From positions 62,001 to 126,000 of the forward strand of contig CAXXFJ010000040.1 in assembly GCA_963677415.2 (NCBI GenBank): DNA of 64,000 bases. The letters are read 5' to 3'. The position numbers and the translations under genes were made by a program. Every line of letters starts with the position of its first letter. Within the stretch, counting starts at the first letter, position 1. Below, in pieces: positions 17,870 to 25,955 of this stretch. This stretch comes from JAQUTK01 sp963677415. Lineage in GTDB: Bacteria; Bacteroidota; Bacteroidia; Bacteroidales; JAQUTK01. The notes under the pieces were generated by a model. The model was not told the origin of the DNA, ran no database searches, and saw nothing but the letters and a program-made list of their open reading frames with translations.

Positions 17870-18787
17870 ATGGATGCCGCCGAATTGATCAAGCAGGAAG
17901 CTCTCCGCCTCGGATTGGATGCCTGCGGCTTCGCTAAGGCAGAAGCAGTCAATGCGGAAGAGATCAAGCACTTTCAGACATGGATTAATGAAGGTTATCA
18001 TGCGAAAATGGGATATCTTGAGCGGAATAAAGATCTCCGCTTTGACCCTAAACTTCTTGTTGAGAATGCACGCACGATCATAGTGGTGGCATTAAATTAC
18101 TACCCGCACACTCACCAAAACTCATCTGCCCCGGCGATCGCTCGCTATGCGTACGGAATGGACTATCATTTCGTCCTGAAAGAGAAGTTAATAGGTCTTT
18201 TAACCTATATCAACCAGACTATTGCACCGGCGCAAGGCAGGTGCTTTGTTGATTCAGCACCAATAATGGAGACTTACTGGGCTTGGAAAGCCGGTCTGGG
18301 ATGGAGAGGCAAAAACCACCTATTAATTCTTCCACACAAAGGATCCTATTTCTTCCTCGGTGAACTGATCCTGGATCTTGAGCTTACCCCTGATACCCCC
18401 ATGACCTCTCATTGCGGAACATGCTCAGCTTGTGTGGATCTTTGTCCAACAAAAGCCTTTCTCTCTTCGCAAATCATGGATGCACAACGATGCATCTCTT
18501 ACCAGACGATTGAAAATCAGGAAGAAATTCCGGAAGAAATAAGTAATCTTCTTGGCAATCGAATCTATGGATGCGACCGTTGTCAGGAAGTCTGTCCGCA
18601 CAATAGATTTTCCACTCCACACACAACAGAAAGCTTCCTCCCTTCAGGCGAATTCATCTCCATGGATAAAGATGCTTGGATAAACCTGGACAAAGAGGCC
18701 TTCAACCGGCTCTTCAAGAAGTCTGCTATACAAAGAGCGGGATATGCCAAACTCAGAGAACAACTGAATCGGATTTCCGGGAAATAA
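17870..18787 (+). CDS. queG: Epoxyqueuosine reductase
   Basis: QueG (305 residues) is the cobalamin and iron-sulfur enzyme that makes the last reduction from epoxyqueuosine to queuosine in tRNA. The two 4Fe-4S clusters are bound by CGTCSACVDLCP (about 182-193) and CDRCQEVCP (about 234-242). The N-terminal domain has the cobalamin-binding folds of the family, with ARYAYGMDYH and FVDSAPIMET. Length is close to other short QueG proteins that lack the HEAT repeats. It is the last gene of the 14.0-18.8 kb cluster and is followed by a terminator. Confidence 0.93.
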   Translation: MDAAELIKQEALRLGLDACGFAKAEAVNAEEIKHFQTWINEGYHAKMGYLERNKDLRFDPKLLVENARTIIVVALNYYPHTHQNSSAPAIARYAYGMDYHFVLKEKLIGLLTYINQTIAPAQGRCFVDSAPIMETYWAWKAGLGWRGKNHLLILPHKGSYFFLGELILDLELTPDTPMTSHCGTCSACVDLCPTKAFLSSQIMDAQRCISYQTIENQEEIPEEISNLLGNRIYGCDRCQEVCPHNRFSTPHTTESFLPSGEFISMDKDAWINLDKEAFNRLFKKSAIQRAGYAKLREQLNRISGK

Positions 18788-18826
18788 GTCATCCCAGTCT
18801 GATAGATCTTAAGATTCTATCAAAAT

Positions 18827-18847
18827 AAAAGCCCACAGAGGCTTTTT
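18827..18847 (+). terminator. Terminator after queG
   Basis: The stem AAAAGCC / GGCTTTT (18827-18833 with 18840-18846) has a six-base loop and ends in five Ts. It is short but well placed. Confidence 0.65.
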
Positions 18848-18963
18848 CATTCGAATATTATACGATATAAGAGTATCTTTTTACGATTTAATAGCCACTC
18901 GGTCTATTTTAATTGCAAAATTTGCATAACAACTATTGAAATATTCTATAACGCTTAAATTGA

Positions 18964-20880
18964 ATGATTATGAAAAAGAAACTTCACTTATTAATTACTT
19001 TTCTGATGATGGCCATGGTTGGGTTAACGCTCACGATGTGTTCATCAGACGACGATGGTGGCGACAATGGCGGTGACAATGGGGGAGGTGGATACACACA
19101 ACCAACAGGTACTGTTACTCTTTCTGGTGTAATCACAGACGGAGACGGCAATGTGATTGGCGGTGCAACTATCAAATCGGGTCTAACACAAACAACAACA
19201 ACAGACTCCAAAGGTGTATTCACGCTATTTGCTGCACCTGTAGTTGATAAACGTGTTACTATTACAGTTTCAAAAGATGGGTTCTTTGAAGCAACCAAGA
19301 CTTGTCTAAAAGAGGGTAACTTCCTTGTAATTAATGCGGTGGTGCAATCAAAGAGCATCGCCACTGCAACTCCATCCTTTACTGCCGCAACTTTTGATAT
19401 TGCATCAGGTGCAACTACCACAGTGGATGAAGCTGTTGTTGCAATACCTTCGAGTGGATTGAAAAATGCTGAGACAGGAGCTGAAGTTACAGGAACCGCG
19501 AATATGGAGGTATTATATCTCTCACCGGAGAATGAAAACTTCACAGAATTAATGCCGGGCGGCGATATGGCTGCAATCGACAAAAATGATGATGAAGTTA
19601 TTCTTTACTCCTACGGTATGATGAACGTGAAACTGACGGATGATTCTGATAACACATTACAAATAAAAGACGGGAAAAAGGCAACTGTAACATTCCCTAT
19701 TGCCGAGAATCAGAAAGCTGATGCTCCTGCCACAATGCCATTATGGTCTTTTGATAAGGAAAAAGGAGTATGGGTAGAAGAAGGAGTTGCAACCAAGAGT
19801 GATGATGGCACCTATTATCAGGGCGAAGTAACTCATTTCTCATGGGTAAATCTCGATTATCCTTCTTCCCGTGCCACAGTGGAAGGAACAGTTAAAGATG
19901 CCAGTGGGGATCCGGTTCCTGGTGTAAAGGTAATTATTGATCAGGTAATGCGCTATACGGATCAAAGTGGTAAATATTCCGCCTTCGTCCCTATCAATGT
20001 AGACCTGGAAATATACATTAAAGCCAGCGACTATTTCGGTCAAACCATTGCAAAAAAGAATGAGGCAGGATTGACGGCCGGAGAAACCAGAGTTGTTAAT
20101 TTCACATTACCATCATTACCAAAGGTGGTAGGTAAAGTCACTTCTTGTACTGCTACGAATGGAGAAGAAGGAATTGTAACTCTCTCTTATACAGAAGATA
20201 CCAACTATACTCAGAAAACATTCTCTACGGTAACAAAGAATGGTGAGTTTTCATTCACAGTGCCTGATAATGTATATAGTATCACCTTAGAAGCTTCCAG
20301 AGCAGGAAGATCGGCAACAAAAACAAAATATCTGACGAATGAAGAGAAAGGAACTAATCTGGATCTTGGTAATATTGAAGTGTGTACTCCCGTAACAACA
20401 GGCGAGAACTACATTAAGATTGATGGACATCAATATAAATTTGATGGGGAAGCTGTCTGCTACATGATGAGTGAAAACTACGACTCAACCGAAACAAAAA
20501 TGATGATCTTCAATCTGGGATCTAAGGCAACAAGAATTATGTATTCGTATGAACAGCCTTTATACTCAGCTTCTATATTTGCAAGAAACATTACAAAGAC
20601 GGGGTCTTATACAAGCAATTCTGAATCACAAGAATGGGGCACTGAACCCTATTTTATGGTGTCGAACGTTCAAATCGACTCAACCTGGTACTATATGTCA
20701 AGTGGAGTACTTCAGATCACCAAATTCGGAGCAGCAGGAGCTATTGTAGAGGGGAAGGTTACAGGAGTCTTAAATTCACAGACCTATGTAAGTGACACCT
20801 TGCAAATCCAATCGAAGAACTTCGAAATTAAATTCTCATGTGAAAGAGGTGCAGATATGGAACATGGGCAATTCTATTAA
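18964..20880 (+). CDS. Surface lipoprotein with carboxypeptidase-regulatory-like domains
   Basis: This 638-residue protein begins with a lipoprotein signal peptide and a Cys at 26, followed by SSDDDGGDN. An SDDD stretch just after the Cys is the export signal that sends Bacteroidota lipoproteins to the cell surface. A Gly/Asp-rich linker leads to a carboxypeptidase-regulatory-like beta-sandwich (about 50-125, GTVTLSGVITDGDGNVIGGA) and a second similar domain (about 305-375, ATVEGTVKDASGDPVPGVK). The rest is beta-rich and not recognised. An alternative ATG is two codons in (18970). It may bind a partner or a glycan. No SusC/D pair is nearby, and the unit ends at a strong terminator. Confidence 0.75.
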   Translation: MIMKKKLHLLITFLMMAMVGLTLTMCSSDDDGGDNGGDNGGGGYTQPTGTVTLSGVITDGDGNVIGGATIKSGLTQTTTTDSKGVFTLFAAPVVDKRVTITVSKDGFFEATKTCLKEGNFLVINAVVQSKSIATATPSFTAATFDIASGATTTVDEAVVAIPSSGLKNAETGAEVTGTANMEVLYLSPENENFTELMPGGDMAAIDKNDDEVILYSYGMMNVKLTDDSDNTLQIKDGKKATVTFPIAENQKADAPATMPLWSFDKEKGVWVEEGVATKSDDGTYYQGEVTHFSWVNLDYPSSRATVEGTVKDASGDPVPGVKVIIDQVMRYTDQSGKYSAFVPINVDLEIYIKASDYFGQTIAKKNEAGLTAGETRVVNFTLPSLPKVVGKVTSCTATNGEEGIVTLSYTEDTNYTQKTFSTVTKNGEFSFTVPDNVYSITLEASRAGRSATKTKYLTNEEKGTNLDLGNIEVCTPVTTGENYIKIDGHQYKFDGEAVCYMMSENYDSTETKMMIFNLGSKATRIMYSYEQPLYSASIFARNITKTGSYTSNSESQEWGTEPYFMVSNVQIDSTWYYMSSGVLQITKFGAAGAIVEGKVTGVLNSQTYVSDTLQIQSKNFEIKFSCERGADMEHGQFY

Positions 20881-20889
20881 CAAACTTCT

Positions 20890-20935
20890 ATCTATAACAG
20901 AAGAGGTGGCAAATGCCACCTCTTCTGTTATAGAT
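20890..20935. terminator. Bidirectional terminator between convergent genes
   Basis: A perfect 22-bp inverted repeat (20890-20911 with 20914-20935) has only two central bases. It sits between the lipoprotein gene and the convergent AraC-type gene, whose stop codon begins five bases further on (20940). T-rich bases flank it on the plus-strand side. Confidence 0.75.
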
Positions 20936-20939
20936 ATTA

Positions 20940-22103
20940 TCAGATGTTTGCTTCTCTCCAACTTCCGGGCGACATTCCTATCTCTTTCTTAAAGACGCGA
21001 TAAAAAGAACTCTCGCCCGAGAATCCGGATGCTTCAGCAATCTCTTCCAAAGGAAGTGTAAGTTCTCCCGACTGCCGCATCAACTTCATTGCATGTTCAA
21101 TACGGTATTTATTCACGAGATCACAAAAGCTGGTATTCAGTCGCTGGTTAACCACACGGGAGATATAAGAACGATTTGTACCTAAAAGGACAGACATATC
21201 AGACAAGCGGAGATCTTTTTGCCTGTAATACTCTTTCTTCTCCAGTAAGTCTAAAAGACGATCTTTGATATCTTCAAAATGCATATCATCGTGCATTTCA
21301 TCGGTAGTAGCAGACTCTTCCTGATCTGCTTTAACGAGTTCTTGGGCAAAGTCCTGTGCGGAAAACTTTTGTTTTGAACCGAAAAATCCCAAAAGATAAA
21401 GCAAGGAGCCGAATATCAAGGAGGGTAAAGCCAAGATCACTTCAGATTGAATAAAGTACGACCTTCCTATCAACTTAGCCGAGATCGAACATAGTGATGT
21501 CAACACAAATACCAGAAGAAGGATTCGAATCGATGATAAAGTTTTCCCCTCTATATTAGAATAGTAATCCTTTACCTTTTTGTTATAAATAAAAATACGA
21601 CTGGTACCCCAATAGACAACAAATATAATCTGTAAAAGGAATATTCCTTTGGTGAATTTCAGTAAGATTCGCCGCATTTCCCCTAACCGGGTAAAAGCAT
21701 ATACTCCCTCCTCCTGATACAACTCTTTCCTGATAAATGCGACTGATTCTTCCGAACTCATGAGAAGATTTAGAATTACGGATACAAGTGCTATAACAAA
21801 TGGTGGAAGAAGAACGAGAATCCAGTGTCGAAGAGTTAGCTTTTCTGTCAGAGATAAGATATAAAGGAAGAAAAGGGGATAGACAGATAAAGAGGAAAAC
21901 AAGTAAATGCTATCATAAAAGGCATAAACTTCAATGGCTTTATTAAAAAAGATAAAATGTCCAAGATACAGGAGAAAGGCCACAAACATAAACAGAGAGA
22001 GCACAGTCTTAGATTTACTGCGGAAAGAACGATCTATTATCAGTGTCACAAACCAAAAAGCACACACATACATTGGTAGTGTAGTTATGATTCTTAGAAG
22101 CAT
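20940..22103 (-). CDS. Membrane-anchored AraC-family regulator
   Basis: The protein is 387 residues. The first 230 or so carry six or seven hydrophobic segments. The last 100 form an AraC/XylS double helix-turn-helix: LSDMSVLLGTNRSYISRVVN is the first HTH and IAEASGFSGESSFYRVFKKE the second, ending MSPGSWR. A membrane sensor joined directly to an AraC output domain, without kinase or receiver, suggests one-component signalling from the membrane. The signal and target genes are unknown. A TATTTTTG box (22172-22179) on the minus strand may be the promoter. Confidence 0.85.
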   Translation of the reverse strand: MLLRIITTLPMYVCAFWFVTLIIDRSFRSKSKTVLSLFMFVAFLLYLGHFIFFNKAIEVYAFYDSIYLFSSLSVYPLFFLYILSLTEKLTLRHWILVLLPPFVIALVSVILNLLMSSEESVAFIRKELYQEEGVYAFTRLGEMRRILLKFTKGIFLLQIIFVVYWGTSRIFIYNKKVKDYYSNIEGKTLSSIRILLLVFVLTSLCSISAKLIGRSYFIQSEVILALPSLIFGSLLYLLGFFGSKQKFSAQDFAQELVKADQEESATTDEMHDDMHFEDIKDRLLDLLEKKEYYRQKDLRLSDMSVLLGTNRSYISRVVNQRLNTSFCDLVNKYRIEHAMKLMRQSGELTLPLEEIAEASGFSGESSFYRVFKKEIGMSPGSWREANI

Positions 22104-22171
22104 AATCCAATTTTTAAGACTGCATTGTATAAATAAAACTGGTTAATTGCCTTGTCTAATTTCTCTAACCT

Positions 22172-22179
22172 CAAAAATA
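22172..22179 (-). promoter_or_regulatory. Possible -7 box of the AraC-type gene
   Basis: The minus strand reads TATTTTTG, fitting TAnnTTTG, 69 bases before the start. A TTTG at 22202-22205 is a candidate -33 at 22-base spacing. Confidence 0.35.
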
Positions 22180-22237
22180 GATATTTTTCGTGAACCTGTT
22201 ACAAAGAAATGCAAAGAAATAAGAAATTCTTCGTGAA

Positions 22238-22822
22238 TCAGTCGGTCCGTGGACGACTATCCCAATTTTTGGCAGCATAGTCGAGTTGAGCATACCACTC
22301 TTCGCCAAACTTTCGGATTAAAGGCTCTTTCAGAAATTCATAAAGCGGCTTGCCAAGCTTCTCGCCCAACTCTAACGCAGCTCTGCATACTCCCCAACGG
22401 TGGTAATTGACAGCAGTGAATGCATCATATTTACCTAATCTAACCGGATAAAGATGGCAGGAGATTGGTTTGTAAAAAGAGGTCCGCCCCTCACGAAATG
22501 CCTTCTCAATAGCGCATTTACACATCCCATCCCCATCATAGCAGGTGAATACACAGTCTGCGCCATGAACTATTGACGTAACTGGTTCGCCTTCACAGTC
22601 ATAATAATAAGTACCTTGCCTTTTGATAATCACCTGTGCTTCAGGGGAAAGATCTTTCCAAACAATCGGAAGCACTTCATCCAGGAGGGCAAGTTCGTCC
22701 TCTTCAAGAGGAGCTCCGCAATCACCCTCTACGCAACAGATCCCTTTACATGCTGAAAGGTCACACACAAATTTCTTTTCGATAAGGTCCAAGCTGACTA
22801 TTGTATCTTCTATCTGAATCAT
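22238..22822 (-). CDS. DUF3109 family Cys-rich protein
   Basis: A 194-residue soluble protein with many cysteines, mostly near the N terminus (CDLSACKGICC and GDCGAPLEEDE) and later in CVFTCYDGDGMCKCAIE and CHLYPVR. The pattern fits DUF3109, a relative of YkgJ-type proteins thought to bind a zinc or iron-sulfur site. No function is established. It starts 17 bases after the gpmI terminator with no promoter-like sequence between, so it is probably transcribed by readthrough from gpmI. Confidence 0.82.
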   Translation of the reverse strand: MIQIEDTIVSLDLIEKKFVCDLSACKGICCVEGDCGAPLEEDELALLDEVLPIVWKDLSPEAQVIIKRQGTYYYDCEGEPVTSIVHGADCVFTCYDGDGMCKCAIEKAFREGRTSFYKPISCHLYPVRLGKYDAFTAVNYHRWGVCRAALELGEKLGKPLYEFLKEPLIRKFGEEWYAQLDYAAKNWDSRPRTD

Positions 22823-22838
22823 GGAGATATGAATAAAA

Positions 22839-22869
22839 AAGGGTGATCTCCGGAAAAGAAATCACCCTT
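22839..22869 (-). terminator. Terminator of gpmI
   Basis: The nine-base stem 22839-22847 with 22861-22869 (AAGGGTGAT / ATCACCCTT) is followed on the minus strand by a run of Ts. It lies between gpmI and the DUF3109 gene. Confidence 0.75.
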
Positions 22870-22884
22870 CTATGGAATAATTAA

Positions 22885-24408
22885 TTATTTAATCAACGAA
22901 CTACCTGTCATATCTACAGGCTGTTGCAATCCCATAATATGGAGGATAGAAGGAGCAACATCAGCAAGTTTACCATTCTCAACCTTTGCGTTTTTATTCT
23001 CTGTAACATAAACAAATGGAACAGGATTCAATGAGTGAGCAGTATTAGCAGATCCGTCTGCATTGACTGCATTATCTGCATTACCGTGATCTGCAATGAT
23101 GATAGCCTCATACCCGTTAGCCTTAGCAGCTTCGATAGTCTCTTTCACACACGCATCTACTGCAATTACCGCTTTTTCTATTGCCTCATAAATACCGGTG
23201 TGGCCGACCATATCACCGTTTGCATAATTTACAACAATAAAGTCATACTTATTCTCATTGATAGCAGCAACAAGTTTATCTTTCACTTCATAAGCACTCA
23301 TCTCCGGCTTCAAGTCGTAGGTAGTAACTTTTGGAGAAGGAACTAATATTCGTTCTTCATTCATGTAAGGCTGTTCACGACCGCCATTAAAGAAGAATGT
23401 AACGTGTGCATATTTCTCTGTCTCAGCGATGTGCAGCTGGTTCAAACCCTTGGAAGAGATGAACTCACCCAACGTATTTTCTACATTATCTTTATCAAAC
23501 AGGATATGGAGTCCTTTAAAAGAAGAGTCATATGGAGTCATGGTGTAATACTGCAGAGGCAGCGTCTTCATTCCTTCTTCCGGCATATCTTTCTGAGTCA
23601 GTACAGAAGTCAACTCTTTCGCACGGTCGTTACGGTAATTGAAAAAGATGACCACATCGTTTGGTTCAATCACAGCCAGCGGTTTACCATCGGCATCAAC
23701 TTGAATAATTGGTTTGATAAACTCGTCCGTCACCTCAGCTTCATAAGAAGCTTGCATTGCAGCTACCATGTCTGTAGAAGGTGTGCCCTTTCCACTTACC
23801 AGCAAATCATACGCCTCTTTTACACGGGCCCAACGTTTGTCGCGATCCATGGCATAAAAACGTCCGATGATGGATGCTATCTTACCACCAGTCGTCGCAA
23901 GATGGGACTCCAGTTGTTCAATAAAACCTTTACCGCTTCTGGGATCTGTGTCACGACCATCCATAAAGCAGTGTACATATGCTTTCTCAACACCATATTC
24001 TTTAGCAATCTCTGTCAGTTTAACAAGGTGATCGAAAGAAGAGTGTACTCCTCCATCAGATACCAATCCAAGGAAGTGAATCTTAACATTATTCTTTTTT
24101 GCATACGAGAATGCATTGATAATCTCGGGATTCTTCAGGATACTATTGTCACGGCATGCAATATTAATCTTCACAAGATCCTGATAAACCACACGTCCGG
24201 CACCAATGTTCAAATGACCTACTTCAGAGTTACCCATCTGTCCATCTGGTAATCCAACATATTCGCCCGAAGCTTGCAGCTGCGAGTTCGGATAATTCTT
24301 CACAAGTGAGTCCCAGTAAGGAGTAGGAGTATTGAAGATAACATCTGCTTTTGAATGGTTGCCGATTCCCCATCCGTCGAGAATCATGAGAAGTGCTTTT
24401 TTACCCAT
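22885..24408 (-). CDS. gpmI: 2,3-bisphosphoglycerate-independent phosphoglycerate mutase
   Basis: This 507-residue cytoplasmic enzyme interconverts 3- and 2-phosphoglycerate in glycolysis. It belongs to the alkaline phosphatase superfamily and needs two Mn ions. The N-terminal metal Asp is in LMILDGWGIG. The catalytic Ser is in MGNSEVGHLNIGAGR (about residue 61). The RNDRAKELT segment and the C-terminal ADHGNAD metal site are intact. Length is normal. It diverges from the PAP2 gene, with -7 boxes for both directions in the 102-base gap. Confidence 0.96.
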   Translation of the reverse strand: MGKKALLMILDGWGIGNHSKADVIFNTPTPYWDSLVKNYPNSQLQASGEYVGLPDGQMGNSEVGHLNIGAGRVVYQDLVKINIACRDNSILKNPEIINAFSYAKKNNVKIHFLGLVSDGGVHSSFDHLVKLTEIAKEYGVEKAYVHCFMDGRDTDPRSGKGFIEQLESHLATTGGKIASIIGRFYAMDRDKRWARVKEAYDLLVSGKGTPSTDMVAAMQASYEAEVTDEFIKPIIQVDADGKPLAVIEPNDVVIFFNYRNDRAKELTSVLTQKDMPEEGMKTLPLQYYTMTPYDSSFKGLHILFDKDNVENTLGEFISSKGLNQLHIAETEKYAHVTFFFNGGREQPYMNEERILVPSPKVTTYDLKPEMSAYEVKDKLVAAINENKYDFIVVNYANGDMVGHTGIYEAIEKAVIAVDACVKETIEAAKANGYEAIIIADHGNADNAVNADGSANTAHSLNPVPFVYVTENKNAKVENGKLADVAPSILHIMGLQQPVDMTGSSLIK

Positions 24409-24449
24409 AATGATGATAATTATTGATTTATATTTCCTATTTGAGAGTA

Positions 24450-24457
24450 CAAAGGTA
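24450..24457 (-). promoter_or_regulatory. Probable -7 box of gpmI
   Basis: The minus strand reads TACCTTTG, 41 bases before the gpmI start. Confidence 0.5.
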
Positions 24458-24478
24458 ATGATTTTCCCTTTATTGTCT

Positions 24479-24486
24479 TACTTTTG
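24479..24486 (+). promoter_or_regulatory. Probable -7 box of the PAP2 gene
   Basis: TACTTTTG fits TAnnTTTG and lies 24 bases before the start at 24511. Confidence 0.5.
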
Positions 24487-24510
24487 CAGGTCTAAATAAA
24501 CTATCTTAAA

Positions 24511-25119
24511 ATGAAACGGTTTCTACTACACCTACTTATTTTTCTTGTTTATTGCACTGGCACAGTTGCACAAAACATGGATTTCAGGATACTGAAGTCT
24601 ATCAATCATATTGAAAATCACTTTGTACACCAATCAAGTGATTTCCTTTCCAACACCACCTTATTAATCTCTGCAGGTATTCCAGCCGGAATGGGCGTCT
24701 ATTCACTGATAACAAAAGACGAAGACCTGCTGCTGGATGCCGTTTATGTGGGAAGCACCTTGTGTGAAGTGGCTGTAATCTCCTATGGTCTCAAGCAGAT
24801 CACTCATCGGGAGCGACCATTCAACACGCACAATGATATCATCTGCCGGGACTACCAGAATAGTTACTCATTTCCTTCGGGACATACCTCTGCCGCCTTT
24901 TCTGTAGCTACAGCTTTATCAATCACCTACCCGAAGTGGTATGTCATTGCACCCTCGTTCTTATGGGCAGGTGGTGTGGGATTTTCCCGTATGTATGAAG
25001 GTGCACATTATCCTACAGATGTACTCTGTGGAGCTGTATTAGGAGCCGGCAGTGCCTGGCTCAATTATAAACTCAACCAATGGATGATCCGAAAATATCA
25101 TCCGAAGAAATGGTTTTAA
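24511..25119 (+). CDS. PAP2-family membrane phosphatase
   Basis: A 202-residue type 2 phosphatidic-acid phosphatase homologue with an N-terminal signal/anchor segment. The three catalytic motifs are all present: KQITHRERP, SFPSGHTSAAF (catalytic His) and SRMYEGAHYPTD (nucleophile His and Asp). Such enzymes remove phosphate from undecaprenyl diphosphate, lipid A or phosphatidates at the outer face of the inner membrane; which substrate applies here cannot be told. It is followed directly by the RsmI-like methyltransferase, probably in one transcript. Confidence 0.88.
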   Translation: MKRFLLHLLIFLVYCTGTVAQNMDFRILKSINHIENHFVHQSSDFLSNTTLLISAGIPAGMGVYSLITKDEDLLLDAVYVGSTLCEVAVISYGLKQITHRERPFNTHNDIICRDYQNSYSFPSGHTSAAFSVATALSITYPKWYVIAPSFLWAGGVGFSRMYEGAHYPTDVLCGAVLGAGSAWLNYKLNQWMIRKYHPKKWF

Positions 25120-25130
25120 CTCACTTAAGA

Positions 25131-25838
25131 ATGAAAACAGCATTATATCTTATCCCGGTTACTTTGGGTGAAACGGAGATCGATCGGGTACTCCCCTCCT
25201 ATAACCGTGAAGTGATTCTCACTATTCGCCATTTCGTCGTGGAGGATCTTCGCTCAGCACGTCGGTTTCTGAAGAAGACAGACCGGGAGATCAATATCGA
25301 CGAACTGACCTTTTATGTGTTGAACCAACACACTCCTCCTGAGATCATCGAGAGTTTTTTGAAACCTCTGATGCAGGGAGAAAGCGTTGGAGTCATCTCC
25401 GAGGCAGGCTGCCCGGCAATAGCCGATCCAGGTGCGGATGTAGTAAGACTGGCTCAGGCGAATGGATTTACTGTCATTCCATTGGTAGGCCCTTCCTCCA
25501 TTCTGATGTCTCTGATGGCGAGCGGATTTAACGGACAGAGCTTTGCTTTTCACGGTTATCTTCCCATTGAAGCTACTGAGCGGGTGAAGATGATACATAA
25601 ACTAGAGGCACGGGCTTACTCGGAAGATCAGACACAGATATTTATAGAGACACCTTACCGAAATGAAAAGATGCTGGAAGATATGATAAAGAACTGTCGG
25701 CAGGAGACCAAGCTGTGTGTGGCAGCCAATATCAGTTGTGAAGACGAGTGGATCGTCACCAAACGGATAAAGGCTTGGGCAAGCAAAAAAGTGGAGATTG
25801 GGAAACGCCCCTGCATCTTCCTTATATATAAAGGCTAG
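25131..25838 (+). CDS. RsmI-like SAM-dependent methyltransferase (tetrapyrrole methylase fold)
   Basis: The start chosen is the ATG at 25131 (MKTALYLIPVTLG), 11 bases after the PAP2 stop. An earlier ATG at 25080 would overlap PAP2 and add a non-conserved leader. The 235-residue product has the tetrapyrrole methylase landmarks: VISEAGCPAIADPGADVV, VIPLVGPSSILMSLMASG and IFIETPYRN. RsmI methylates the 2'-O of C1402 in 16S rRNA. This shorter version, common in Bacteroidota, lacks parts of true RsmI and may be a second paralogue, so no gene symbol is given. Confidence 0.82.
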   Translation: MKTALYLIPVTLGETEIDRVLPSYNREVILTIRHFVVEDLRSARRFLKKTDREINIDELTFYVLNQHTPPEIIESFLKPLMQGESVGVISEAGCPAIADPGADVVRLAQANGFTVIPLVGPSSILMSLMASGFNGQSFAFHGYLPIEATERVKMIHKLEARAYSEDQTQIFIETPYRNEKMLEDMIKNCRQETKLCVAANISCEDEWIVTKRIKAWASKKVEIGKRPCIFLIYKG

Positions 25839-25848
25839 AAAATGAACA

Positions 25849-25888
25849 AGAGGCTGTCTCAAAATAGTTTGAGTCAGTCTCTTTTTTT
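25849..25888 (+). terminator. Terminator formed by the left end of the IS1182 element
   Basis: The stem 25849-25863 with 25868-25882 (13 of 15 pairs), loop ATAG, is followed by seven Ts. It lies 11 bases after the stop of the RsmI-like gene, so it can end that transcript and shield the transposase from readthrough. Confidence 0.75.
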
Positions 25889-25955
25889 ATGCTCAATAAT
25901 TTGTTGTTTTAAAAAAGAGTCGCTATCTTTATATCGTTGATATACAATTAAATAT

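Noticed and set aside
23404..24252. 282-codon open frame on the plus strand
   Set aside because: It lies wholly opposite gpmI, whose motifs are complete; the antisense product has no recognisable features.
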